Both the position numbers and the translations under genes were made by a program. From contig WQXG01000028.1 of assembly GCA_009784975.1 (NCBI GenBank), positions 1 through 40,102 on the forward strand: DNA of 40,102 nucleotides, read 5' to 3'. This stretch comes from Treponema sp. (GTDB lineage: Bacteria; Spirochaetota; Spirochaetia; Treponematales; Breznakiellaceae). The first letter of the stretch is position 1; each line of letters starts with the position of its first letter. The notes beneath the pieces are model-generated. The model was not told the DNA's origin, ran no database searches, and was given only the letters and a program-made list of their open reading frames with translations. Positions 1-7,574 of the stretch are shown here, piece by piece.

Positions 1-2520
1 GATCCCGTTAAACGCCATGACCTCGATACGGTTGTTTCCTTTTTCTACAAGGGTAACGGGTACAGAAAACCGCACATCACTAACATTGCCGCGAAGCGAA
101 AGACCTCCCTCTTGCGGAACAATACCTCTTGTGCCTGTTACGGCATTTAATTCGTCTTTGCCGATTCTCACCCCGTTAACAAGGATTCTTATATCCTGAA
201 TAGGACGGTTTTTATCCGTGACGCTTACTTCGATATTAACAACACCGCTTCCTGTAATTGTTGTTCCCTGTCTTGGGGAATGAATTGTTATAGACGGCGG
301 AGAAAATTCCGCGGCATTTTGTATCGTAAAGCGCGGCATATTGGGAGGATCGCTTTGCCCTGACAATCTTGCTATTACGACATCAGGTCTGTGAAAAAAA
401 TCGCTGAAAGAGTCCATCGCGTGAAGATCATAATTGTTAATTAAGACGTTAATAAATCTATCTGCTCTTGGAGAGCCGCGATAGAACCCGTCATGAGTAA
501 TGGTGAGCCAGTCGCCGTCAATTTGAGAAATAGCCTGTGTTGCTTCTGCGGAAAGAACTGCACCTTTAGCCGCCGCCTGTTTATCTTCGCCGGAAAAGTA
601 AGCAAAACACGCAATTTCGCTGAGATCATCGATGTTGTAGAGACGGGCAGTTCCGTCACCAAGACCGGCGAGTATTCGTTTGCCATCGGGGGTGGGGGAG
701 AGGGAGAAAGGAAGACCTAAAAGGTTTTCTTTTCTTGAAACTAGTTTTATTGAATCATCTGTTGCGATTTCCCATTTAAAAATTATCCGGTTTGCTGAAC
801 CTGCTATTATATATTTATCGTCATTGCAAAAAGCAACAGACCAAATTTCATTTAAAAAAATGTCTGTTCCAAGTATGTCAGGCTGGCGACCTATTTCAAT
901 ATCCCAGTAACGAACAGTTCTATCTCTTGAACCTGATATAACCCTTTTGCCGTCAGAACTGATAGCAACAGAAAGCACATCGCTGTTGTGTCCTATTAAA
1001 GTATGCTGCAAAGTGTAACTCCCTGCTCCAGAAGACTTCCAAACACGTAATGTTCTGTCTCTTGAGCCGGAAACTAAAAAATTACCGTCAGCATTGAATT
1101 TAAGCGTTTGTACAACAGCAGTATGTCCATAAAGAATGTCATTTACAGTACCTGTTTCTATATTCCATATCCTGATTGTATTATCGGCTGAAGCTGACGC
1201 GAGATATTTACCGTTGGGATGGAAAGCCAGATCGAATACGGCATCAAAATGCCCTCTTAAAGTCAATATTTCGTTTCCATTTTCAATGTCCCATAAATTT
1301 ATATCACTGTGTGCTCCTCCAATTGCGAGTATATTGCTGTCTGGATGAATAACTACTGAATATACTTGAGCAATATTTTCTATACTGCGTTCCAGAATGC
1401 CTGTTTTAGCATCCCAGATATTTATTTTTTTTTCTAGTGAACCTGTTACAAGCCAATTTTCATCCTCGCTTAACACCGCCTGACGGAGAGGCTCGGCATT
1501 TTCTGTAAAAGTTGTTAAACGTTTACCGGTTTCAACATTGTATATCCCGGCGGTTGTGTCGTAGGAAGCAGTAAGTATACGTTTGCCTTCTTTGTCCCAA
1601 TTAACGGATCTTACTGTTTGTGAATGGTTGGAAAAACGGGATAATACGGAACCTGTTTCCGCATTCCAAATATTAATGTCGGGATTACGACGATTACGTT
1701 GATTTCCTCCTGCCGTAACAATTTTAGTGCCGTCTGGACTGAATTTTGCGTTACCAACTTCACTGTCAAAAACCCCTATTCCAATAATTCGAATTGTTTC
1801 GCCGGTTTCAACGTCCCATATCCTGACAGTCCCGTCCCATGAGGCGGATACAATTTGATTTCCGTCAGGACTCCATGCGACAGAGTGAACTATATCTGTA
1901 TGCCCGGTTAAAGTAATTAATCTTTCACTTGAATCAATGTCCCAGATAATAATTGTATTATCGGCGGAAGCAGAAGCAATATGTTTTCCATTTAAATTAA
2001 TGGCTACCGAAGCAACAGTGCTTACGTGTCCTTTTAGAATGTTTAATTCTTTACCGTTTGATACATCCCATATACGGACGGTTGAATCAGTAGAGCCGGA
2101 AACCAATAAGCTGCTGTTTGGACAGAAAGCTACAGAATAGACCTCATCTTCGTGTTTTAAGGTATAAAGCTCTTGCGGGCTGGAAGAAAAATCAGCATTC
2201 CATATTTTTATTGTATTGTCCCATGAACCGGATGCGATTAGTTTTCCATCAGGGCTCCATGTTACGGACATTACAGATGCTACATGACCGTAAAAAGACC
2301 TTACAAGAATGCCTGTTTCGGCTTCCCATATTTTGACAGTTCCGTTGGAATCCCCCGTAAGTACATAACGTTCGCATGGGCTGAACACAGCGTATTGAAC
2401 GAACCCCGACACCTGCGGAAACACCTTAACATCAGAAGTTATATGCGCATCCCGCGCCTTAGGCACAGTGCTGCAAGTACAAATCAAAACCGCAGCAAGT
2501 AACAGCAAACATTTCTTCAA
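1..2520 (-). CDS. WD40-repeat lipoprotein, probably caspase-type (3' end beyond window)
   Basis: Only the first 840 codons are in the window; the frame is open to base 1. A TTG start at 2520 is chosen because a GAGGGGG Shine-Dalgarno lies about 8 nt upstream and the next residues form a lipoprotein signal (MKKCLLLLAAVLICTC). From about residue 30 to 640 there are about 14 repeats ending in WD-type signatures such as TVRIWDVE, TIRIWNIE and RTVRYWDIE, so a pair of seven-bladed beta-propellers is likely. After the propellers comes a segment reading GDWLTITHDGFYRGSP and FFHRPDVV, then an Ig-like stretch with ITIHSPRQGTTITGSG and ILVNGVRIG. In spirochaete and cyanobacterial proteins this linker commonly precedes a peptidase C14 (caspase-like) domain; that domain would lie off the left edge, so its presence is an inference. 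The protein is probably anchored to a membrane and acts as a scaffold outside the cytoplasm. Confidence 0.85.
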   Translation of the reverse strand, partial: MKKCLLLLAAVLICTCSTVPKARDAHITSDVKVFPQVSGFVQYAVFSPCERYVLTGDSNGTVKIWEAETGILVRSFYGHVASVMSVTWSPDGKLIASGSWDNTIKIWNADFSSSPQELYTLKHEDEVYSVAFCPNSSLLVSGSTDSTVRIWDVSNGKELNILKGHVSTVASVAINLNGKHIASASADNTIIIWDIDSSERLITLTGHTDIVHSVAWSPDGNQIVSASWDGTVRIWDVETGETIRIIGIGVFDSEVGNAKFSPDGTKIVTAGGNQRNRRNPDINIWNAETGSVLSRFSNHSQTVRSVNWDKEGKRILTASYDTTAGIYNVETGKRLTTFTENAEPLRQAVLSEDENWLVTGSLEKKINIWDAKTGILERSIENIAQVYSVVIHPDSNILAIGGAHSDINLWDIENGNEILTLRGHFDAVFDLAFHPNGKYLASASADNTIRIWNIETGTVNDILYGHTAVVQTLKFNADGNFLVSGSRDRTLRVWKSSGAGSYTLQHTLIGHNSDVLSVAISSDGKRVISGSRDRTVRYWDIEIGRQPDILGTDIFLNEIWSVAFCNDDKYIIAGSANRIIFKWEIATDDSIKLVSRKENLLGLPFSLSPTPDGKRILAGLGDGTARLYNIDDLSEIACFAYFSGEDKQAAAKGAVLSAEATQAISQIDGDWLTITHDGFYRGSPRADRFINVLINNYDLHAMDSFSDFFHRPDVVIARLSGQSDPPNMPRFTIQNAAEFSPPSITIHSPRQGTTITGSGVVNIEVSVTDKNRPIQDIRILVNGVRIGKDELNAVTGTRGIVPQEGGLSLRGNVSDVRFSVPVTLVEKGNNRIEVMAFNGI

Positions 2521-2539
2521 AACTCTTCCCCCTCTTCCT

Positions 2540-2671
2540 CCGCGTCCTCCTTCAAACCTTCGGTTTGCAGTCCGCGCCTCTGCGAGAGTCTTAGCAAATC
2601 CGCGTCCTCCGCGCCTCCGCGTCTCCGCGTGAGTCCTGGCAAATCTGCGTCTCCGCGTGAGTCCTGGCAAA
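2540..2671. repeat. Degenerate ACGCGGAG tandem repeats upstream of the WD40 gene
   Basis: Read on the minus strand this stretch is a run of ACGCGGAG-type octamers. A 23-bp stretch (starting at 2621 and at 2649 on the plus strand, ending GAGTCCTGGCAAA) is repeated exactly at a 28-bp period, with further degraded copies toward 2540. It is GC-rich between AT-rich neighbours and occupies the whole leader of the WD40 gene. Similar short CGCGGAG-type repeats are scattered in many environmental bacterial genomes; a function is unknown. Confidence 0.75.
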
Positions 2672-2721
2672 CCATACAATTTATATGCGAAAACCCACCC
2701 TGTTTTTTCCCAGTATATCCC

Positions 2722-2742
2722 AAAAAAAAGGCAGCTGCTACC
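2722..2742 (-). terminator. Short palindrome plus T-run ending the AT-rich gene (palindrome copy 1)
   Basis: On the minus strand GGTAGCAGCTGCC is followed at once by eight T. The stop codon TAG of the 2738-3289 gene lies inside the palindrome. A 5-bp stem with a CAG loop plus the U-run could act as a weak intrinsic terminator. The same palindrome with the same downstream GACTA sequence recurs at 3317, on the other side of this gene. Confidence 0.45.
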
Positions 2743-3289
2743 CCCGACTAAATATATCCTTTATAATAATTTCATTTTTATTTTTTGGATTAATCAGTAT
2801 ATTAATTTTACTTCCATTTTTTATATACATTGTTTCATTATTTATTCTATAATTATATGTATTTTCTCTTTCCTCGTTATCAACTAAATATTTTATAATA
2901 ACTCCTATTTTTTTATCTAACCTTATAAATTGTCCTGTTGATACTTCCTGTATATTCCATGGAGATAATATTTTATAAAACAAATATTGAGAACTTCTTG
3001 AATATTTATTTTCAATATCATAATTATCATCAATAACAATACCATTACTCTCAATCCCATATTTAAAATAATAATTTATTTTAATGATATTATAGATTGA
3101 ATATGTAAAAACAATTAAAAATAATATTGATAAAGTAATTGAAGGAAATGTTAATATTATAAATAATAAAGTATTATTTCCAAAAATAATTAATGCCAAT
3201 ACAGTAACTATTATAAATATAATTAAGGGAATAATTATTATATAACCTATTTTGTTTTTTAATATTTTTTTTATTGAATATTTACACAT
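2738..3289 (-). CDS. Small AT-rich membrane protein, DUF3592-like
   Basis: A 183-residue protein. Two hydrophobic segments span about residues 14-35 and 39-65, followed by a polar C-terminal domain of mixed strands. The order of two membrane segments, a sequence like YFKYGIESNGIVID, then a strand-rich tail ending in NILINPKNKNEIII resembles the DUF3592 family; this is a weak match by eye. The start ATG at 3289 has only a poor Shine-Dalgarno (GGCGG). Codon use is extremely AT-rich (Ile, Asn, Lys and Tyr dominate), unlike the EamA and ATPase genes to the right. Two near-identical palindromic direct repeats (2730 and 3317) flank the gene, which together suggest acquisition as a cassette. Function unknown. 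Confidence 0.6.
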   Translation of the reverse strand: MCKYSIKKILKNKIGYIIIIPLIIFIIVTVLALIIFGNNTLLFIILTFPSITLSILFLIVFTYSIYNIIKINYYFKYGIESNGIVIDDNYDIENKYSRSSQYLFYKILSPWNIQEVSTGQFIRLDKKIGVIIKYLVDNEERENTYNYRINNETMYIKNGSKINILINPKNKNEIIIKDIFSRG

Positions 3290-3316
3290 ATTTAACCGCC
3301 AAAATAATAATAAAAA

Positions 3317-3329
3317 GGTAGCTGCTACC
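3317..3329. repeat. GGTAGC-T-GCTACC palindrome, copy 2
   Basis: A perfect 13-nt odd-centred palindrome, preceded by five A and followed by CCCGACTA. The same arrangement occurs at 2730-2748, so the two form a direct repeat around the AT-rich gene. Read on the minus strand it is followed by TTTTTATTATT and could terminate transcription coming from the right. Confidence 0.6.
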
Positions 3330-3340
3330 CCGACTATAAT

Positions 3341-3616
3341 ATAATAACATTAGCAGTATAAACCATAACAAACTTTTGCAACATGCGTACTTCCTTTGCA
3401 TCAGAACAAAACTTTCCAGCAGCCTTATTAAAATTGCTAATCAAAACCCCCACATCGTACAGGCACTCACAGCAGCGGGATCAGAAAAAACATCTTACGA
3501 AATTCCTCGCTGAAGAGACTTCAAAGAAGGCTCGTAAGCGAATTCCTGAGTAGTTTTTTCTGAGCCCGCTGCCGTGAGCGCCTGTACGGAGAGCGAGTTA
3601 AGCTTATCACTTTTAA
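3341..3616 (-). repeat. Dispersed inverted-repeat element, copy A
   Basis: The core is an inverted repeat at 3457-3587 with 34-nt arms (3457-3490 and 3554-3587) differing at three positions; the outer ends read GTACAGGC and GCCTGTAC. The reverse complement of the core and of both flanks matches 37095-37403 along almost its whole length, including GTGATAAGCTTAACTCGCTC on one side and TTTGTTATGGTTTAT on the other. The core also matches 13880-14017. Orientation is opposite to copies B and C. It is intergenic and has no intact ORF. Confidence 0.85.
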
Positions 3617-3629
3617 CTTACTCCTGGAA

Positions 3630-3660
3630 AAAAGTCTTTATCTGGCGACTTTTGTTTTTT
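3630..3660 (+). terminator. Possible intrinsic terminator or attenuator upstream of the EamA gene
   Basis: AAAAGTC at 3630 pairs with GACTTTT at 3647-3653 and is followed by G and six T. It lies about 70 nt before the EamA start. The stem is AT-rich and short, so this may be chance. The remaining spacer to 3726 shows no clear promoter. Confidence 0.3.
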
Positions 3661-3726
3661 GGGGCAAGGATCTACCTGCTATTCCGGTGCTAGTAACAAT
3701 TTAAATAATACATCAATATAAAAACA

Positions 3727-4632
3727 ATGAACGAAAAAACTGCCGGGGCAGCAGCGCCCAGATTAGCCGGACAGGGGGCTATTTTTCTTTGCGCCTTGCT
3801 GTGGAGTACAAGCGGGCTTTTTATTAAACTGGTTGACTGGCACCCCATGGTTATTTCCGGCGGCAGAAGTATTCTGGCGGCAGCGGTGCTGATCGGGCTG
3901 CGTTTTATAACTGAAAAGCCGCAAAAAATCAAACTTGACAAAGATACATTTAAAAACACATTGATACTTGCCGGTTTCGGCGCGTTCTATGCAGCCACCA
4001 TGATCCTTTTTGTTATTGCCAATAAACTTACTACTTCCGCAAATGCCATTTTGCTGCAATATACGGCTCCCGCATGGACGGCTCTTATAGGCTGGTTTGT
4101 GCTGCGTGAGCGGCTGCGCTGGGAACAATGGTTCACCTTAGGACTTGTTACAGCGGGAATGTTTCTGGTATTTTCCAACGGGCTTGCCAGGGGGTCAATG
4201 TTAGGTGACATAATTGCCCTTCTTTCCGGCATTGCCTTTGCCGCAAACGCCGTTGTATTGCGCCTGAGCAAAGACGGTAATCCTGCGGATATTTTAATCT
4301 TTTCTCATATTATCTGCGCTCTTTTTTCATTGCCGTTTTTCTTTTTATATCCCCCAACTATGAACACGGGCAATACATTAAGTATTTTGTTCATGGGGCT
4401 TTTTCAAATCGGCGCAGCCTCGGCATTATTTGCCTACGGTATTAAACGCATCACTGCAATTCAGGCAATGCTTATCGCTACGATAGAACCTGTTTTAAAT
4501 CCTCTTTGGGTATTCATCGTAACCGGCGAAAAACCAGCTCTTTCCGCAGTTGCTGGCGGCTGCATAATCGTTGCGGCGATAATATTTTCTGCTCTTATGT
4601 CAGCATCGCGCTTTAAATCTTCTGCTGCTTAA
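3727..4632 (+). CDS. EamA/DMT-family transporter
   Basis: A 301-residue inner-membrane protein with about ten hydrophobic segments arranged as two homologous halves, the usual length and layout of drug/metabolite transporters. The first half begins LCALLWSTSGLFIKL with the GG-R motif (VISGGRSILAAAVLIG). The second half starts near residue 155 (DIIALLSGIAFAANAVVLR) and ends with the conserved P-V at IEPVLNPLWVF. It probably exports a small metabolite or amino acid; the substrate cannot be told from the sequence. ATG at 3727 has no good Shine-Dalgarno. The 3' end overlaps the P-type ATPase gene tail-to-tail by 20 bp, so there is no room for a terminator between the two. Confidence 0.9.
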   Translation: MNEKTAGAAAPRLAGQGAIFLCALLWSTSGLFIKLVDWHPMVISGGRSILAAAVLIGLRFITEKPQKIKLDKDTFKNTLILAGFGAFYAATMILFVIANKLTTSANAILLQYTAPAWTALIGWFVLRERLRWEQWFTLGLVTAGMFLVFSNGLARGSMLGDIIALLSGIAFAANAVVLRLSKDGNPADILIFSHIICALFSLPFFFLYPPTMNTGNTLSILFMGLFQIGAASALFAYGIKRITAIQAMLIATIEPVLNPLWVFIVTGEKPALSAVAGGCIIVAAIIFSALMSASRFKSSAA

Positions 4633-7294
4633 CGCGCTGCCTTTCCGCTTCATAATATTTATAGTTATCCCAGAACTTGCCGTATTCAGCGACCATCAGC
4701 GGCAGCAAAGAAATACCCAATGCTATCAGCCAGTGGTACAGGTTCATGGCGGCAAGATTCAGTGCAGAAGCAACAAACGGGATTCCAGCCATGCCTGCCA
4801 GCACAAGGAACATAATTGCCGCGCTTATCACAAGCTGCGGATTATCTTTCATTGTGCGCTTAAAAACAGAAGCTCTGCTCCTTACAACAAAGATATGTAT
4901 AATCGATGTCCAGCCCAAAACCAAAAATGCCATTGTTTGCCCCAGCTCATGAGACGGCAGATAGGAACCTGGAATAATTATGAACTTGCCGATATAAAAT
5001 GCCGCAAGAACTACAATACTGCACATAACGGTCTGCTGAATAATAACTTCCATCAGTCCGCCGGAGAAAAAACTTTCATTGCGGTCAATCGGCTTTCTTG
5101 CCATAATGCGCGTATCAGATAATTCTTTTGCCAAAGCCATACCCGGAATTCCGTCCGCCAATACGTTGATAATTAACAGCATTATTGGAGTTACAGGAAT
5201 ACCCCATCCTGACACCTGGCCAAAAATCATAATAACGATTTCGGAAATATTACACACAATCAGGAAGTAGACAAGTTTTTTGATATTTGCAAAAACCTGC
5301 CGCCCTTCGCTTACAGCCTCAACAATCGTGGAAAAATTGTCGTCTGTCAGAATCATATCCGATGCGCTCTTTGAAACCTCCGTACCATTGATGCCCATTG
5401 CAATACCAACATCGGCGGCTTTAAGAGCAGGCGCGTCATTAACGCCGTCACCTGTCATGGAAACAACAGCGCCTTTCTGCTGCCACGCCTGCACTATGCG
5501 GATTTTGTCAGACGGCGACACTCTTGCGTAAACGGAATAAAAATCAATACTGTCAAAAAATTCCTCATCAGAAAGTTTTTCCAGTTCCTCCCCGGTAATA
5601 ATGCCTTCCTTCGCGGCAATAATACCAAGTTCTCTCGCGATTGCAGCCGCTGTCATGGCATGATCGCCTGTTATCATTATCGTGCGCACACCTGCTTTTT
5701 TAGCGCGGGCAATGGCGGCTGCCGCTTCTGGACGCGGCGGATCGATCAACCCGATAAAACCTTCAAAGTTAAGATCTTTTTCCAGAGTTTGCAAATCTGC
5801 CGGCAGCGAATCAATTTCTTTGGAAGCAAGCGTAATTACGCGCAATGCATCCTGCGCGAAAGAATTATGCATATCATCCAGTTCTTTTGCATAGTTAAGG
5901 TCTTTTTTAATAAACGGAATTTTATCAAACGCGCCTTTTGTTAATACCAAAAATTTACCGTTTGGTTTTTTTAAAATTATCGTCATCATTTTTCTTGCAG
6001 AAGAGAAAGGTATTTCCGCAGCTCTTTCATATTCTGCATTCAGCTCTTCCCTGTTAAATCCTTTGTTCATAAAAAGACGCATAATGGCTGACTCTGTCGG
6101 GTCGCCGATTATTTTTGATTCGCCGCTGCTGTCTTTCTCTAAAGTTACATTGCTCGCCAGCAAAAATCTTTTTATAAATTCACTGTGTTTGTCTGAATTG
6201 GCGTCCGCATCGCTAACGGGAGAATTTCCGTAGACCCAAAGTCTTTTAATAGCCATTTTATTTTGGGTCAGCGTTCCGGTTTTATCAGAGCAAATAACAG
6301 ATGTGCTGCCCAATGTTTCAACTGCCTGTAATTTGCGGACAAGCGCATTTTTGCTCACCATTTTTTTAACGCCGTGGGTCAGCATAAGCGTTACAATAAG
6401 CGACAATGTTTCGGGAACTGCTGCAACTGCAAGCGTTACTGCCAGCAGAACAAGATCCCAGGTATCCTGTCCGTTTAAAAACCCGATAATAAAAATTGTA
6501 AAAGCGGCAATAATCGCAATTGTACTTATTAATTTGCCGAGTTTATCAAGCCGGAGCTGAAGAGGCGTTTTATTTTTCTTTGTATAATTCAGGTAACCCG
6601 CAATTTTTCCAATTTGCGTATTCATTCCAGTAGATGTAACAACAGCGGTTGCATGGCCGCTAACAACAAGACAGCCGGAAAAAACCATATTAACACGATC
6701 GCCCAAAGGAGCATTTTCTTTCGTCAGTATTTCCTGATTTTTTTCGGAAGGTTCGCTTTCACCCGTCAGGGAAGCTTCGTCTACGGAAAAACTTTCACAA
6801 TCCAAAATCCGCGCATCTGCCGGCACAAGATTGCCGGTCTTCATCACAATAATGTCACCCGGAACAACCAACGAGGTATCAATTTCCTGTTTATTGCCGT
6901 CTCTGATTACATAGCAGGACGGACTATTCAATACAGCCAGTGCATCCAGGGCTTTTTCGGCGCCGCGTTCCTGGGTAACAGCCAAAATCACGTTCATGAT
7001 AACGATGGAAAGAATCACAAGCGGTTCAATAAAAGTTACGCTGTGGCCGTCCAGAAGCTCCTTAAATTCCAGCACAAAAGAGAGAGCCGCCGCGATAAGC
7101 AGAATGATGGCAGCAACATCTTTAAGCTGGCGGAGGATTTGCGTTAAAAGAGATTCTTTCTTTTTTTCGGCAAACTTGTTAAGGCCGAATTCCGACGTTC
7201 TTTTTTCAACTTCAGCAGAAGTTAAACCTTTCTGTCCATCAGCTTTTAGCTCTTTCAAGACAGCATCTTTGTCTAAATTATACCAATTATCCAT
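4613..7294 (-). CDS. P-type cation ATPase, Ca2+-transporting type (P2)
   Basis: An 893-residue ATP-driven cation pump. The start is set at the ATG at 7294 (MDNWYNLDKD), because the reading frame upstream lies within the tRNA-Gly gene and this N-terminus matches the family. Motifs: TGES at 177-180 (actuator), DKTGT with phospho-acceptor Asp337, KGAF in the nucleotide-binding domain, TGDGVND in the hinge. Ca2+ site residues are visible: M4 VPE (Glu295), M5 CNISE, and M6 NVLADG. The M4 signature is PETL instead of the usual PEGL. Ten membrane helices are expected in the inner membrane. The ATG lies only 3 nt after the tRNA 3' end and no Shine-Dalgarno fits between, so the mRNA is probably made by cleavage of a tRNA-mRNA transcript. 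It probably exports Ca2+; Mn2+ is an alternative. Confidence 0.95.
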   Translation of the reverse strand: MDNWYNLDKDAVLKELKADGQKGLTSAEVEKRTSEFGLNKFAEKKKESLLTQILRQLKDVAAIILLIAAALSFVLEFKELLDGHSVTFIEPLVILSIVIMNVILAVTQERGAEKALDALAVLNSPSCYVIRDGNKQEIDTSLVVPGDIIVMKTGNLVPADARILDCESFSVDEASLTGESEPSEKNQEILTKENAPLGDRVNMVFSGCLVVSGHATAVVTSTGMNTQIGKIAGYLNYTKKNKTPLQLRLDKLGKLISTIAIIAAFTIFIIGFLNGQDTWDLVLLAVTLAVAAVPETLSLIVTLMLTHGVKKMVSKNALVRKLQAVETLGSTSVICSDKTGTLTQNKMAIKRLWVYGNSPVSDADANSDKHSEFIKRFLLASNVTLEKDSSGESKIIGDPTESAIMRLFMNKGFNREELNAEYERAAEIPFSSARKMMTIILKKPNGKFLVLTKGAFDKIPFIKKDLNYAKELDDMHNSFAQDALRVITLASKEIDSLPADLQTLEKDLNFEGFIGLIDPPRPEAAAAIARAKKAGVRTIMITGDHAMTAAAIARELGIIAAKEGIITGEELEKLSDEEFFDSIDFYSVYARVSPSDKIRIVQAWQQKGAVVSMTGDGVNDAPALKAADVGIAMGINGTEVSKSASDMILTDDNFSTIVEAVSEGRQVFANIKKLVYFLIVCNISEIVIMIFGQVSGWGIPVTPIMLLIINVLADGIPGMALAKELSDTRIMARKPIDRNESFFSGGLMEVIIQQTVMCSIVVLAAFYIGKFIIIPGSYLPSHELGQTMAFLVLGWTSIIHIFVVRSRASVFKRTMKDNPQLVISAAIMFLVLAGMAGIPFVASALNLAAMNLYHWLIALGISLLPLMVAEYGKFWDNYKYYEAERQRVKQQKI

Positions 7295-7297
7295 AAA

Positions 7298-7368
7298 AGC
7301 AGCCAACGGGAGTCGAACCCGCGTCACGAGCTTGGGAAGCTAGGGTAATGCCGTTATACGATGGCTGC
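7298..7368 (-). tRNA. tRNA-Gly, anticodon CCC
   Basis: On the minus strand the molecule begins GCAGCCA, pairing perfectly with TGGCTGC at the 3' end. The T-arm loop is GTTCGACTC and the anticodon loop is TTCCCAA, giving anticodon CCC. The anticodon stem has one T-C mismatch. The 3' CCA is not encoded. It is 27 nt downstream of tRNA-Arg and 3 nt upstream of the ATPase start codon. Confidence 0.93.
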
Positions 7369-7371
7369 CAA

Positions 7372-7394
7372 GCTAAAAACCTTGGCTTTTTAGC
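7372..7394. other. Hairpin between tRNA-Arg and tRNA-Gly
   Basis: GCTAAAAA at 7372 and TTTTTAGC at 7387-7394 are perfect 8-nt arms around a 7-nt centre in the 27-nt spacer between the two tRNAs. It may be a processing site or a partial terminator. It carries A/T runs on both sides and so reads alike in both directions. Confidence 0.5.
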
Positions 7395-7396
7395 AA

Positions 7397-7469
7397 TGAT
7401 CCAGGGCTGACTCGAACAGCCGACCTGCCGCTTAGGAGGCGGCCGCTCTATCCCCTGAGCTACTGGACC
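7397..7469 (-). tRNA. tRNA-Arg, anticodon CCT
   Basis: On the minus strand GGTCCAG pairs with CTGGATC (one G-U) and the discriminator base is A. The D-arm reads AGCTCAGGGGATAGAGC, the anticodon loop is CTCCTAA with anticodon CCT, and the T-loop is TTCGAGT. CCA is not encoded. It is the first gene of the tRNA-Arg / tRNA-Gly / ATPase transcription unit. Confidence 0.95.
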
Positions 7470-7494
7470 GACAAACAGGGTTATACAATCTCAG

Positions 7495-7522
7495 ATTATC
7501 ACCCGTAAAGGGGTATTGTCAA
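7495..7522 (-). promoter_or_regulatory. Promoter of the tRNA-Arg/tRNA-Gly/ATPase unit
   Basis: On the minus strand a perfect TTGACA (7522-7517) is followed by a 16-nt spacer and GATAAT (7500-7495, five of six matches). Transcription would start near 7488, giving a leader of about 18 nt before tRNA-Arg. Confidence 0.65.
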
Positions 7523-7544
7523 CAACCGCATTTTTTACTAAAAT
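7516..7544 (+). promoter_or_regulatory. Promoter of the lolA-like operon
   Basis: TTGTCA at 7516-7521, spacer of 17 nt, TAAAAT at 7539-7544, then about 30 nt to the GTG start at 7575. The -35 box is the same DNA as the -35 box of the divergent tRNA promoter, since TTGTCAA read backward gives TTGACAA. Confidence 0.55.
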
Positions 7545-7574
7545 TATAGGATAAAACCAATATCGAGGTAGATC

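Noticed and set aside
7295-7327. Upstream start for the P-type ATPase
   Set aside because: The extension lies inside tRNA-Gly and encodes residues with no family resemblance.
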